Assembly (NCBI RefSeq): GCF_002104995.1
Contig: NW_024468251.1
Coordinates: forward strand, 1,302,001-1,366,000
Length of the DNA stretch: 64,000 bases
Reading direction: 5' to 3'
Source of the DNA: Linderina pennispora
Lineage: Eukaryota; Kickxellomycota; Kickxellomycetes; Kickxellales; Kickxellaceae
A program made the position numbers and the translations under genes. Positions within the stretch are counted from its first letter, which is position 1; every line of letters begins with the position of its first letter. Positions 53,801 to 64,000 of the stretch are shown one piece after another. The notes under the pieces were generated by a model. It saw only the letters and a program-made list of their open reading frames with translations. It did not search any database and was not told the DNA's origin.

Positions 53801-56152
53801 GCGCTGGAGTGCATGGACTGGAACCGCGTGGAGCGCCACAAGCCGCTGGGTGAGTCAATGCTCAAGGTCAGCCGGCTGCTGGGCAAGATGACCAAGGATG
53901 AGCGCGGCGACCCGGTGTACGTCAAGACCGAGCCGGTCGAGATGTGGGCTGGTCTGCGCCAGCGCAACGGCAAGATCAAGGGCGAGATCCGGTTCCGCGC
54001 TACGTTCATTCCAGTGATCAACTTTGACGATATGCTGTCAGCCGAGGACAAGGCGCGTGGCATGCTGGACATGAAGATCAGCGACGGCGGACTTGTACTT
54101 GGCGTAGAGGAGCCCATGTCGAGCAGCTCGTCGTCGAGCAGCAGCTCATCCGATAACTCGAACCGTCCGCCCGAAGTGGCCCCTGCCCGGAGCACCAAAA
54201 ATCCGCTGCGCATGGCCACATCTGCCGTGACCAAGGTCACCAATGTTATCCCCGATGCTGTCAACCCAGTCAGCATTGCCACAGCTGCGGTCACCCAGGT
54301 CGGCAGTATCGTTCCAGGCATATCCAACGCGCCGCACGACGACGCTGACCTCGGCATGTCCATGTTCTCTGGCAAGACCGGCAACACGGACGACCCTGTG
54401 ACCCAGTCGCTGTCGCGCTACCCGCGCCTGCCTAACATTGACTACTCAAAGTTCGACGCCGGTATTGTCTCGGTGGTGACAATCGGCTGTCGCGGGCTTC
54501 TGCGGCCGTTTGCTGGCGTTTTTGTTAACGTGTACCTCAACAACAACAAGCAGGCACCGCTGGTGCAGACGCAGCCGTCGCGCCGCCGTGGCCGCGAGCA
54601 CGTATGGGAGAACGAGCTGGCACAGGCCGCAATCCCCGAGGCGCGCTACGACAACCTGACGTTCGATGTCAAGTGCCGTCCGGCTGGCGCCAGCGACAGC
54701 TCCGATGAGATGATCTCGATTGGCAAGGCCGATTTCTCGGTGCGCGAGCTGATCAGCCAGGGACTGGTGAACTCTGCTGAGCCTGTATGGTTGCCGCTGG
54801 ACTCGGATACCGGCGAGATCCTGGTTCTGCTGCGGTACGATCCGATTGAGGACCCGCAGCTCCTGCCAGCCGAGAGCATCACGAACCAGGGCTCGGTGCG
54901 CGTTCGCATCGCATCTGCCAGCAACCTTCCTGCTGCTGACAAGTCGGGCACGTCCGACCCGTACGTTGTGGCGACTATTAACGACATCAAGGTGTGGAAG
55001 AGCGAGGCCATCAAAAAGACCCTGAACCCGCGGTGGAACCAGCAGACTGAGGTCGACATCCGCATGCGCTCCAAGACAGTCCTGACGCTCGAGGTGTTTG
55101 ACTGGAACCAGATCCAGTCGCACACGCTCCTGGGTGCTGTCACAATTCCACTGGCAGAGCTACCTATCAACGAAACTGTAGACCGCGACTACCCGCTCGA
55201 CAACAAGGGCAAGGCCACAATCCACCTGCAGTTCCTCTTCAAGCCAAGCTATGTGGAGCAGCACGACGATTCGTCGCCGGTTCTCCTCAATGTTGCTCAG
55301 ACCGTGGTTGCCGCGCCTGTGACTGTGATCAAGGGCGGCGCTACCGTGGTTGGCAGTGTGGTTGGTGGGCTGTTCAGCAAGATTGGCGGCAAGAAGAAAA
55401 ACAAGCAACTGGACAGCGAAGAGTCGGAGCAGCGCACGCTGTCACCAGCCGCTACTCAGGCGATGATGTCGGCAACCAACATGCCTGGCGAAGGGTCAGA
55501 TGCGGCTCCGGTGGGCATGGTGCCACTTCAAGCTGCGAACGACGAGAGCCACGATTCTGCTGGCCCCATGCCTTTGCTTCCGCCTTCGCCGCGTGGCCCC
55601 AAGAACTCGCGGTCGCAGGTATTTGCCAGCAGGATCCCTGTGTCTGCCAACATTGATTCGTTCCCGCTGCCCGGCGTTGTGTACATCACCATCAACAGTG
55701 CGCAGCTGAGCAGCTCCAAGGCCAGAAACATTATGGTGGTGACAGAGCTGAACGGAAAGTCGATCCACAAGACCCGTGTCGAGAAGGATGCCACCCGCGC
55801 TGAGTGGAACAACAAGGACCGGCTACCTGTGCTCATTGGCAGTGCGCCTGTGTTGACACTTGCCGTCAAAGACCATTCGAGCTTCCGTGGTGACAAGACG
55901 CTGTTTGACTTTATTGTCAAGCCATTTGACCTGCTCAAGGATGACCTGGTCAAGAGCAACGGCACGGCCGCAAGTCCCAAGGACCTGAACCTGACCAGCG
56001 AAGGCGGCAGCCTGAGCCTGAAGATCGAGTTCTCGGGTGGCGAGACTAGTGCGTCGGGTGACACCTTTGACACCCAGAGCATCGCTGGATCCGCTCGCAA
56101 GATGCGTCATGGCCGCCACAGCTCTGTGTTCAGCCGCAAGTCTATCAAATAA
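50860..56152 (+). CDS. Tricalbin/extended-synaptotagmin-like protein, one intron
   Basis: Exons 50860-51718 and 51900-56152; the 181-bp intron has donor GTAAGT, branch TACTAAC and acceptor CATAG, and the join reads FGAQWYRNSVV. 1703 residues: a long disordered N-terminus, a hydrophobic hairpin near 265-290, an SMP lipid-transfer domain near 310-515 (WLNEFTTRFW; DWQVSFTPNDLEDV; HVPGLRTFILDTI), and about six C2-like domains. The first, third and fifth keep SDPYV/DPYVKV calcium-loop motifs; the second, fourth and sixth look degenerate. A poly-Ser tract lies at 54118-54150. Tricalbins tether the ER to the plasma membrane and move lipids. Three to five C2 domains are usual, so this is on the long side. 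Confidence 0.92.
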
Positions 56153-56580
56153 CTTTCATTTCTTTCTTTTCCAGCTTATGAACGTCTTTCTACCTGTCAA
56201 GATTGCGTTGGCTAAATCCTCAAGTATATGCAGCTTTGGCTGAGGGGTCGTGTCTACGTTTTACCTTGATGCGTGCTGGCTGACCAGTATGTGGAAGCGC
56301 ACACATAGCTGAGGACACTCCAACTTGTGACGGGTGGGTTGCGGAAATGCAATGGGACCGCCGTAGCCAGATACGATAACACCAGCGGTAGTTACTGCTG
56401 GTGACGCTGATCATCTACATTCTCTACCGAGTGATGTTGCAACACCCTGCATGTATTAAGATACTCGCTACATCGCACATCGGCTTACAATTCAAACACT
56501 ACATGTACGATAGTGTGGGAGCTGATGAATATATTAATTTTGTGAAATGTGATTTTGGTGAAGGGTTGGCTCTACCGTGC
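56153..56580. other. Intergenic between convergent tricalbin and SGT1 genes
   Basis: About 430 bp, AT-rich toward the SGT1 side. No gene is seen. Confidence 0.4.
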
Positions 56581-57636
56581 TCATGACTTGAACGGCTTAG
56601 CATCGCATCCAGTGGGAGGCAGGGTCTCAACAGGCCCCTTCTTGACTGACTCCCAGTCGGTGCTAAGCGCAGTTCCATTGCTCTCCACATAGCTCTTCAT
56701 CATAGCACGGCGGGTGTCCTCGTCCGCATCTTTGTAGATAGTCTGGAACAGTTGGTTGACACCCTGCTCGCTGACCTTCAGCGCAGTCTCCTTCTCGGCA
56801 TCAGCAGCGATCTTATCCCATGAAACGCCCTTGCGCGAGTTTGACAAATGGGAGGGCTTCACGTCAGCAACCATCTCAGCTTCAGTCTTCTCCAGATGGC
56901 TCCACTTCTCGCCCTTGGCAGCCTTCTTCATGCGCACCTCGATTTTGGTCGACAGGATTTCATAGGTCGACTGGCTAGGCACAATGGGGAGCAGCAGCGG
57001 GTCAAAGTCTAGGTTGTTCTCGGCACCTGTCGGCATCTTAATCGACAGCGACAGAGCACTGTCTGTAAACTCGACCTCCAGCGACTCCTTCTTGACGTTG
57101 CGCACAAACACCTCGACAATGACGTCCTCATCGTTCTGGTACCACTCATGACGCACAGCATGGCGCTTCTTCTCCACCGGCTTCTCCTCCTTCGGCTCTT
57201 CAGCCACGGGCTCAGGTGCAGGCGCGGGCGCGGGCGCCAGCGCCTCGGCCTTCTCCAGCAGACTGCTGACCTTCTCGTCGTTCGGGTTAATCTTGGTGGC
57301 CTTGTGCAGCGACTCGACGGCCTCGGCGTACTTCTCCTGCGCAAACGACCATTCGCCATGCAGAACCAGGGCCTTATAGTAGGTGCGCAGGTAGATAGTC
57401 TTTGAGGCAGTCAGGTCGGCGGCCTTGAGCGCGTCCGAGGTGGCCAAGTCTGTCTTGGAGAGCTTGTGGCGCACTTGGGCGCGCTTCAGGTAGTAGTCGC
57501 CGACGGTTGCATCAGAGGCAATGGCCTGCGTGTAGAGAGACTCGGCACGCTCAAAGTCGTCATCCATGTAGGCGTCAATGGCCTGCTGAGCCAGCTCCTT
57601 GGCGGCCTGCTTGTTCGCGCTGGCGTTCTTCGACAT
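56581..57636 (-). CDS. SGT1: SGT1, Hsp90 co-chaperone
   Basis: 351 residues with the three SGT1 parts in order: TPR domain (residues about 8-120; KLSKTDLATSDALKAADL), an Ala/Pro/Glu linker, a CS domain (about 155-250; RHEWYQNDEDVIVEVF, VKPSHLSNSRKGVSWDKI) and the SGS region (WDKIAADAEKE...YKDADEDTRRAMMKSYVESNGTALSTDW). SGT1 binds Hsp90 through CS and Skp1 through the TPR, and assembles kinetochore and SCF ubiquitin-ligase complexes. The ATG at 57636 is chosen because the longer upstream frame contains transcript leader. A TATAAAA on the minus strand (57773-57779) lies about 140 bp upstream. Confidence 0.94.
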   Translation of the reverse strand: MSKNASANKQAAKELAQQAIDAYMDDDFERAESLYTQAIASDATVGDYYLKRAQVRHKLSKTDLATSDALKAADLTASKTIYLRTYYKALVLHGEWSFAQEKYAEAVESLHKATKINPNDEKVSSLLEKAEALAPAPAPAPEPVAEEPKEEKPVEKKRHAVRHEWYQNDEDVIVEVFVRNVKKESLEVEFTDSALSLSIKMPTGAENNLDFDPLLLPIVPSQSTYEILSTKIEVRMKKAAKGEKWSHLEKTEAEMVADVKPSHLSNSRKGVSWDKIAADAEKETALKVSEQGVNQLFQTIYKDADEDTRRAMMKSYVESNGTALSTDWESVKKGPVETLPPTGCDAKPFKS

Positions 57637-60284
57637 GGGGTAACACAAGTAGAAAGGGAAACGTGGTTTGTTGACGCAGAGGTCAGAGGCAAAGAGAGTA
57701 CAAAAATACAGTAGCAATAGTGCTGACGAAAAAGACAGGGTTGGCCTGCTGCCTCTGACGGACAGACCCGCTTTTTATACGCGCAGCCCTGGTGTTCCAA
57801 GGCATTCTTCGGGGGCATGTCATCCACAAAGAAGCCGCAGTTCCATTTTGACGCTACACTAATTTCAATCTCTAGTATAGCCAAATTGAACAATAAATTA
57901 AAAATCGAATTTATTTCTGGCCAGGATCAGGGCCCAAGAAAACACAGATCCGGCAGGCCGCTAATGGAGACATCTTAGGCCAAGGTACGCGGTCCACCAT
58001 GGCCATCGGATGAAATCTTTGGTAAAAACAAAAGACTGAGCACATCACCAGGGCTGAGGCTGGTGTGGGGATATCATCCGCTGCGGCTTTACTCTCCATG
58101 TCAATTAAATGCAATTCGTCAGAAGTGCCTGTAATAAATAACCAAGGAGTAATAGGCATTGAACAGTTTATAGGCGCAACCTTTAAGATAGCCTCACTAT
58201 CCCAGAATTGGCTCCGAGACTGGCAGACCAGACATTTCACCCTAACCTTACCAGGCCTGACAGTATTTTAGATGAGAAGGCGTATACTAGCTGCACATGT
58301 TCCTATGTCTCACATATCCAGGGTGATGCTAGAATAGTGTGAATTGGCTCTAGAATGCAATAGTGTATTTTCCCAACTCCCTAATGTTAACCTTCAGAGA
58401 GTCCAGTAGTTATGAGCTTTATGGAATGAATAAACTGGAAATTTGCTGAGGAGAAAAGAGGGAGGGTGGGGCCGTTCCAGCCCACAATGTTTATACAGGT
58501 GGGGATTTGGATCTGCACATGGTGACGAAGGGCATGGGGTTGCCCGAATGTCAACAAGGGCTTTTCCATGTGGTTTGGGATATATAACCCCAGACCAGCA
58601 ACCACACGCCCTTTCACTACCTTATACTCCCCTAACCGCATTACTTGTTTCGTCTAAAGCACTCGCCAATGTACTATCTCCAGATATATTCTATTCTTTT
58701 TCACCTCAGTTTCAATGGGATCCGATTATTGCAAGGAGCAGTATGGGGCTGTTCTCCGTGACCACCCTACATGAATCTGCACAAAGAACTCCAGCGATGC
58801 CTCTACGTTGGCTAAGTTCAACAAGATCGAAGAACAGGTGAAGCCGTTTTCAAGGTTTTCCCATCTCTTCTCGCACTGTATATGGTTGTAGCCCATGTTA
58901 CGCCACCCAGCTCATTCCTGGCGATTCGTATGACAAAGTTGCAAACCTTCGGGATACAACATCCATGTACTTGTCCCATTCGGACTGTTCTAACACAGTA
59001 ATGAAGTGGTGAACTTGTCTGGCTTGAATGCGCTGTGTCTTGCTTTTAACCTTGTCGATATGGACAAGGCACCCTTTCCCAGTGACAATATCTCTGTTCG
59101 TTTCGGATCTCTTATATTGATACTCGCATATAGGTCTACGAGAGACTAATTATCTCTATCCGGTGTTTGAAAGCAGCCGGACTAGTCTCATTAGATTTGC
59201 TGGAACTCTTCATCACATGGCTACTGGTGGCAGTGTCATCAGAGATGCAAAAGACTTGTTTATGTGTTATCCAGATGGCAATCCACTGGCTCCCCAGTGC
59301 TCTGTAGCCCAGGCTGCCTACATATTAGAGCAACCATCAGCTGTTGAGAGGGCATTTATCTACAATTTCAACTGGCCGCTGCCCAAGCGCATCACCTGGA
59401 AGCAACAAAAATAGCTTATGTCGGAGTTCCAGTATCGTCAACAAGCTAAGTCTGGCTAACCTCATCATGCAACTACTTTTGCTAAAATACCTAGATATCC
59501 GCCTCTTCTCAATGAATTCCAACGGTACTGGTCAAACTCTGCTCCCTAGTAAGGCTCAAGCCAAACGCAATATTTATAGCCAGTTAAACCTAGCGAACGT
59601 GTAGTCGATTAGTGCTTGCTCCAGAGGCTTGCACTATTTGCCCAAATAAAATTCTTTACTAAGAATATCTGCTAATTGGTTCAACTTCTCCCTGCTCTCA
59701 AATGTCTCAGCACCAACCCTGAAAATGTCGAGAGGGTCAGCACAGCCATTAGCAGCAATCATCATCTCTGGCGCTATATTGGTGCCCGAGCTTTAGATAT
59801 TTCAAGGCTGGGTTCCTAGTTCATGAAGCATATTTAAATAAAGTCTTCAATATTGGACATGCTAAAGCAAAAGGATGTGAGAGTACTTCTTAAAGATCAA
59901 CTGGAGTCACTAGAGTACACCAACACATAGTTTGACATACAGTAACAAGCTGTGACCAACAATCCAGAGAAAACGAGGGCGTCCTGGAAAATTGTGGTAC
60001 TGGAATGCTGAACTGTTGGGTATCCAGTCTGGACGATGGGCTAAAGGGCAGCGTGGCTCTGTTGTCCTCATATGTTGGCGGTCTGTATTTTGCCCTTTGC
60101 AGGCTCTGGAGAACATGCGATCACTAAATCAAATAAATGGCGTGATCACATCTGAAAGTACCAGATCGTGGGCACTGGATCAAGCATTTCGCCAGAATTT
60201 GAGGGTGATTTTTTTGCGATTTTTTCTTCGGCTCCCTTCACATACACGCGCTTCTTTCACTCTATATATACTAGTCGAGCTCCA
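57637..60284. other. Gene-poor stretch with possible relics
   Basis: About 2.6 kb of AT-richer sequence. The only protein-like frame is 59163-59414 (+), which contains RTSLIRFAGTLHHM and AFIYNFNWPLPKR and could be a scrap of a fungal kinase-like gene, in the same style as 40837-41814. It has no clear start or family match, so I list it only as a possible relic. Confidence 0.35.
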
Positions 60285-62967
60285 ATGAAGACAGACTTCA
60301 AGTTCTCGAATCTGTGCGGAACGGTGTACCGCAAGGGAAACCTGGTGTTCACGCCCGATGGCAACAGCGTGCTGAGCCCGGTCGGCAACCGCGTGACGCT
60401 GTTCGATCTGGTCAACAACAAGACCGAGACGCTTCCATTTGAGAACAAGCGCGATATCCGGCGGCTGGCGCTCTCGCCCAACGGGCACTTGCTTTTGAGC
60501 GTCGACGATCTGGGCAACACTCTGCTGGTGAACTTCCGGCGGCGTACAGTTTTGCATCATTTCAACTTCAAGGACAAGGTCCGCGACATCCAGTTCTCGC
60601 CTGATGGCAAGTATTTCGCAGTGGGGCTCGGACGCAAGGTCGAGGTGTGGCGGTCGCCCGGGTACACGCGCGAGTTTGCACCGTTCGAGCTGCACCGGCG
60701 GTACGGAGGGCACTATGACGACATCACACAGATCAGCTGGTCGCCGGACTCGCGGTTCTTCTTGACATCCAGCAAGGACATGGCCACCAAGATCTACTCA
60801 GTGGATCCGATCGAGGGGTTCACGCCGACCACGCTGACTGGCCACCGGTATGCTGTTGTTGGCTCGTGGTTCACCCGCGACATGCGCGCAATCTACACGG
60901 TGAGCCGCGACGGTGCTGTGTGCGTGCGGCGGTTCCGTGAGCATATGGTAGACGAGAACCTGGTGTTTGGCGAGTTCCCACGCGACGAGGAAGGCAATTT
61001 CGTGCGTACGGTGTGGTTCACGGAGACGCGCCATTTCGCGATGGAGGCGCATGCGCAGGTCCAGAGCGCAGCGTTCAACCCGGCTACGCAGCTGCTGATT
61101 CTGGGATTCACCAATGGCGTGTTTGGGCTGTGGGAGATGCCCGATTTCAACCAGATCCACACGCTGTCGGTTTCTAGCCAGGCAATCAACACCATTGCTG
61201 TCAACCCGACCGGCGAGTGGTTGGCGCTTGGATCGTCGAAGCTCGGCCAGCTGCTGGTGTGGGAGTGGCAGAGCGAGACGTACGTGCTGAAGCAGCAGGG
61301 CCATTTCTACGACATGTCGTGCGTTGCATACTCGGCCGACGGACAGTACGTGGCCACAGGCGGCGACGACGCGAAGCTGAAGGTGTGGAACTCGCTGTCT
61401 GGATACTGCTTCATCACCTTCTCCGAGCACACCAGCGCGGTGACAGCAGTGCAGTTCACCAAGGGCAGCCAGGTTGTCCTATCAGCGTCGCTTGACGGCA
61501 CAGTGCGTGCCTATGACCTTGTGCGGTACCGCAACTTCCGCATCTTCACTTCGCCAACGCCTGTGCAGTTCAACACGCTGGCAGTCGATCCGAGCGGCGA
61601 GATTGTGTGTGCTGGCTGCCAGGACTCGTTCGAGATCTATATGTGGAGTATGCAAACCGGCAAGCTTCTTGATATTCTGTCTGGCCACACCGGCCCGATC
61701 AGCTCGCTGGCTTTCCGCCCCGATGGTCAGTCGCTTGCATCTGGCGTCGTGGGACAAGTCGGTGCGCCTGTGGGACGTGTTTGACCGCTCCAAGATCGTT
61801 GAGCGCCTGGATCACAATAACGAAGTGCTGGCTTTGGCCTACCGTCCCGACGGCAAGGAGCTGTGCGCATCGACACTTGACGGCCAGATCCATTTCTGGG
61901 ACGTAGCCAAGGCCGCGCCCACAGGCACCATCGAGGGTCGGCGCGACATTGCCGGCGGTCGCAAGGCCAACGACCGGCAGACGGCCGAGAACTCGACGTC
62001 TGGCAAGTGCTTCAACTCGCTTTGCTATTCGGCCGACGGCACCGCGGTTCTGGGCGGTGGCAACAGCAAGTTTGTGTGTCTGTATGACCGGCGGTCCAAG
62101 ATCCTGCTGCGCAAGTTCCAGGTGTCCAAGAACCTGTCTCTGGACGGTGTGCAGGAGAAGCTGAACTCCAAAAACATGACTGAGGCTGGCCCTGCCGACC
62201 TCATCGACTCGGACGGCATCGACAGCGACACGGAGAAGGCTGCGGACAACAGCCTGCCGGGTGTGCGCTCGGGCGACAAGTCCAACCGCGTGCTGCGACC
62301 TGAGGTGCGTACCCGTGACGTGCGCTTCTCGCCTACCGGCCGGCAGTGGGCAGCGGCGTCGACCGAGGGACTGATGATCTACTCGCTCGACGAGACGCTG
62401 GTGTTTGATCCCTATGAGCTTGACGAGGACGTGACGCCCGAGACCATCCGTGAGCTGTCGCGCAAGGGCGAGTACCTGCGCGCTCTGGTCAACGCGTTCC
62501 GGCTCAACGAGCAGTATCTGATTCGCGAGACCTACGAGCGCATTCCGCCTACCGACGTCATGCTGCTGACCAAGGACTTCCCCGAGGCGTATCTGGAGCG
62601 CCTGCTCAAGTTCATTGCCAGCATCCTGGAGAGCAGCCAGCTGCTGGAGTACCACCTGCGCTGGATCACTGGATTGCTTTCGAACCACGGTCCGTTTGTC
62701 AAGACCCGCTCGGTGCGCCTGCAGCCTGTGCTGCGGACGCTGCAGCGCGGTATTGTCAGGATGCGCCAGGACATCGGCAGCGTGTGCGACAAGAACTACT
62801 ACTCGCTTGGATACTTGATTACCCAGGGCCAGCGCCAGGCCGAGGCTGACAAGGAGGCCAGCGAGGATGCTGCAGGCAACATCACCATGCAGGACGTCTT
62901 GGCCAGCTTCAACGACGATATCGAGGAGGTTGATGCCGATGCTGAGGACGAGGAAATGGAGGAGTAG
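60285..62967 (+). CDS. PWP2: PWP2, U3 snoRNP/UTP-B WD40 protein (one-base frameshift)
   Basis: About 893 residues once joined. It begins KFSNLCGTVYRKGNLVFTPDG, the Pwp2 hallmark, then about 12 to 14 WD repeats forming two propellers. The C-terminal Utp12-like helical domain (RRDIAGGRKAND...EYLRALVNAFRLNEQYLI...VMLLTKDFPEAYLERLLKFI) ends in an acidic tail. Pwp2 is a core UTP-B subunit needed for 18S rRNA processing in the nucleolus. The frame breaks near 61743 where an extra G appears; without it the text reads LASASWDKSVRLWDVF, as in homologs. Because the gene is essential, I take the break as a sequencing error. The ATG at 60285 opens the conserved start. Confidence 0.94.
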
Positions 62968-63650
62968 CTGGTGAGATTTAGTATTTTCCGTGCATTGATT
63001 TCCAATGCAATCGATGCCAGCTGCTGTGCGCTGTTCCTGGTTGCCTTTTGGTGTCAAAGAAATCGGTCTAAAAATGGACATGCACGATAAATGAAGTGAA
63101 CCATGCCCCTGCCCTTTCCCAGAAGCGGCTAGCATCTGGGGGTCTGCCCCGGACATCAGCGGGCTGAAAACCACAAAGCACCCTGATTTTTCAGGTCAAT
63201 GGGCTGAGTTTGGGCTGCACGGATTAGCGTATCCAACAGACCTAGCCCATGATGCGACTTTGCATTGCAGGCGTTTCTTTGGCCGATCACTTGCTGCTAA
63301 GCACAGAAAGGCAGCAGCCAGCAAGCATGTCTCATCTCGTCACTTGAAGCAGTGCGCCTTTGCAGCTCTTTAGGGAGTCGCTAGGCAGAGAGCAGGATTA
63401 GAAGGGAGGCAGGATCGTCAGGTATGTCTTGAAGCGAGCCTGGCAGACCTGATTTCGATTGGATTCACCTGCGCAGGGCGATTTGCAGTGGGTGTGGGGG
63501 GTGCAGGCAAATACCAAAGGAGAGTGAGGGAGAAAGGATTTAAGCGTAGGCGCTTTCATGTGGCCTCTCTCTCTTCTGCCAGGCTTGCTTTTTCTCTTTT
63601 CTCTCTTTACGACTAGCACACACTCTGTACAAACACCACCCTAACCTATC
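62968..63650. other. Intergenic upstream of the last gene
   Basis: About 680 bp with no gene seen; a C/T-rich leader (near 63560-63608) precedes the next ATG. Confidence 0.4.
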
Positions 63651-64000
63651 ATGTATCCAAAAGCACATCGCATCCACAAAGAGCACTGGTTTATCGAGCG
63701 CATCATCAACGAGTCGCACAGGCACTACTACGACGCACGCGAGCATAACGACAACTGGCGGTACCTGCGCCAAGTCCAGCCGCTGGGCGCCGTGTGTAGC
63801 GCCTGGCGGCCTGCGGTTCTCAAATATCTGCGAGCCAAACTGATCGTGCAGATCCAAGACCAGCCGTTCCGGAAGGCCGCGCGCACCCACAGCTTCATGC
63901 GCAAACTCCGAGCCTCGAAGGTGCAGCAAAGCTCGTTTGGTAGCGTGCCATTTGGCAGCACCAGCTTCCACTACCACACCAACATTCACATCCTGCCGGA
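63651..64000 (+). CDS. Hypothetical protein, possible F-box N-terminus (cut by window edge)
   Basis: An uninterrupted frame from ATG 63651 to the window end (116 codons visible). It is rich in His, Arg and Tyr. Residues about 40-68 (LRQVQPLGAVCSAWRPAVLKYL) have the spacing of an F-box core: Leu/Val-rich, VCxxW(R), then a hydrophobic strand LIVQI. F-box proteins link substrates to SCF ubiquitin ligases and are numerous in early-diverging fungi. The rest of the protein is outside the window, so this is a guess from one motif. Confidence 0.5.
   Translation, partial: MYPKAHRIHKEHWFIERIINESHRHYYDAREHNDNWRYLRQVQPLGAVCSAWRPAVLKYLRAKLIVQIQDQPFRKAARTHSFMRKLRASKVQQSSFGSVPFGSTSFHYHTNIHILP

Noticed and set aside
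61699-63174. 491-codon antisense open frame inside PWP2
   Set aside because: It lies opposite a well-conserved Pwp2 reading frame; its length comes from base composition. No start context or family match.

Overview
The window is nuclear DNA of a fungus. Its genes are eukaryotic and fungal in type: TAF12, Sec23, GPI11, Rpn11, tricalbin, Pwp2, a fungal-type mitochondrial DNA polymerase, and ABCC and ABCG transporters. Coding regions are GC-rich, introns are few, and the splice sites I could place fit GTAAGT-like donors with CTAAC/CTAAT branch points. A GH46-type chitosanase, MCM8 (absent from most higher fungi) and a receiver-phosphodiesterase hybrid point to an early-diverging lineage. I infer a zoopagomycete of the Kickxellomycotina type (Coemansia/Linderina-like), but the sequence alone does not prove this.

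Layout. Positions 1-4.9 kb hold the tail of a pirin gene copy, then a cytochrome P450-flavodoxin gene whose reductase half is a decayed, truncated relic lying against the edge of a duplication. Positions 4.9-9.2 kb carry a full ABCC transporter, followed by a glucosyltransferase (UGGT) relic. Positions 9.9-26.9 kb are a compact housekeeping block: Swd2, TAF12, mitochondrial DNA polymerase, EMC2, a RegA-like phosphodiesterase, a Nem1/Dullard phosphatase, MCM8 and a second, full-length pirin gene. The two pirin copies form a 26-kb-spaced inverted repeat. Positions 27-32.6 kb are looser, with a secreted chitosanase, a secreted Pro/Ala/Gln-rich protein and gene relics. Positions 32.6-40.2 kb hold a carotenoid oxygenase, GPI11, SEC23 and an M17 aminopeptidase. 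Positions 40.2-42.8 kb are gene-poor. Positions 42.8-57.7 kb hold an ABCG half-transporter, two related small genes around a short-chain dehydrogenase, RPN11, a six-C2 tricalbin and SGT1. Positions 57.7-60.3 kb are gene-poor. The window closes with PWP2 and the start of a possible F-box protein.

Two themes stand out. First, seven otherwise well-conserved genes (POLG/MIP1, EMC2, PDE, pirin, chitosanase, carotenoid oxygenase, PWP2) are each split by a single-base insertion or deletion, several in homopolymer runs. Because some are essential, I read most of these as assembly errors, and I give each such gene as one locus with its break noted. Second, splice-site reading recovers a complete receiver domain upstream of the phosphodiesterase, across a 1.2-kb intron, which gives a RegA-type hybrid protein.
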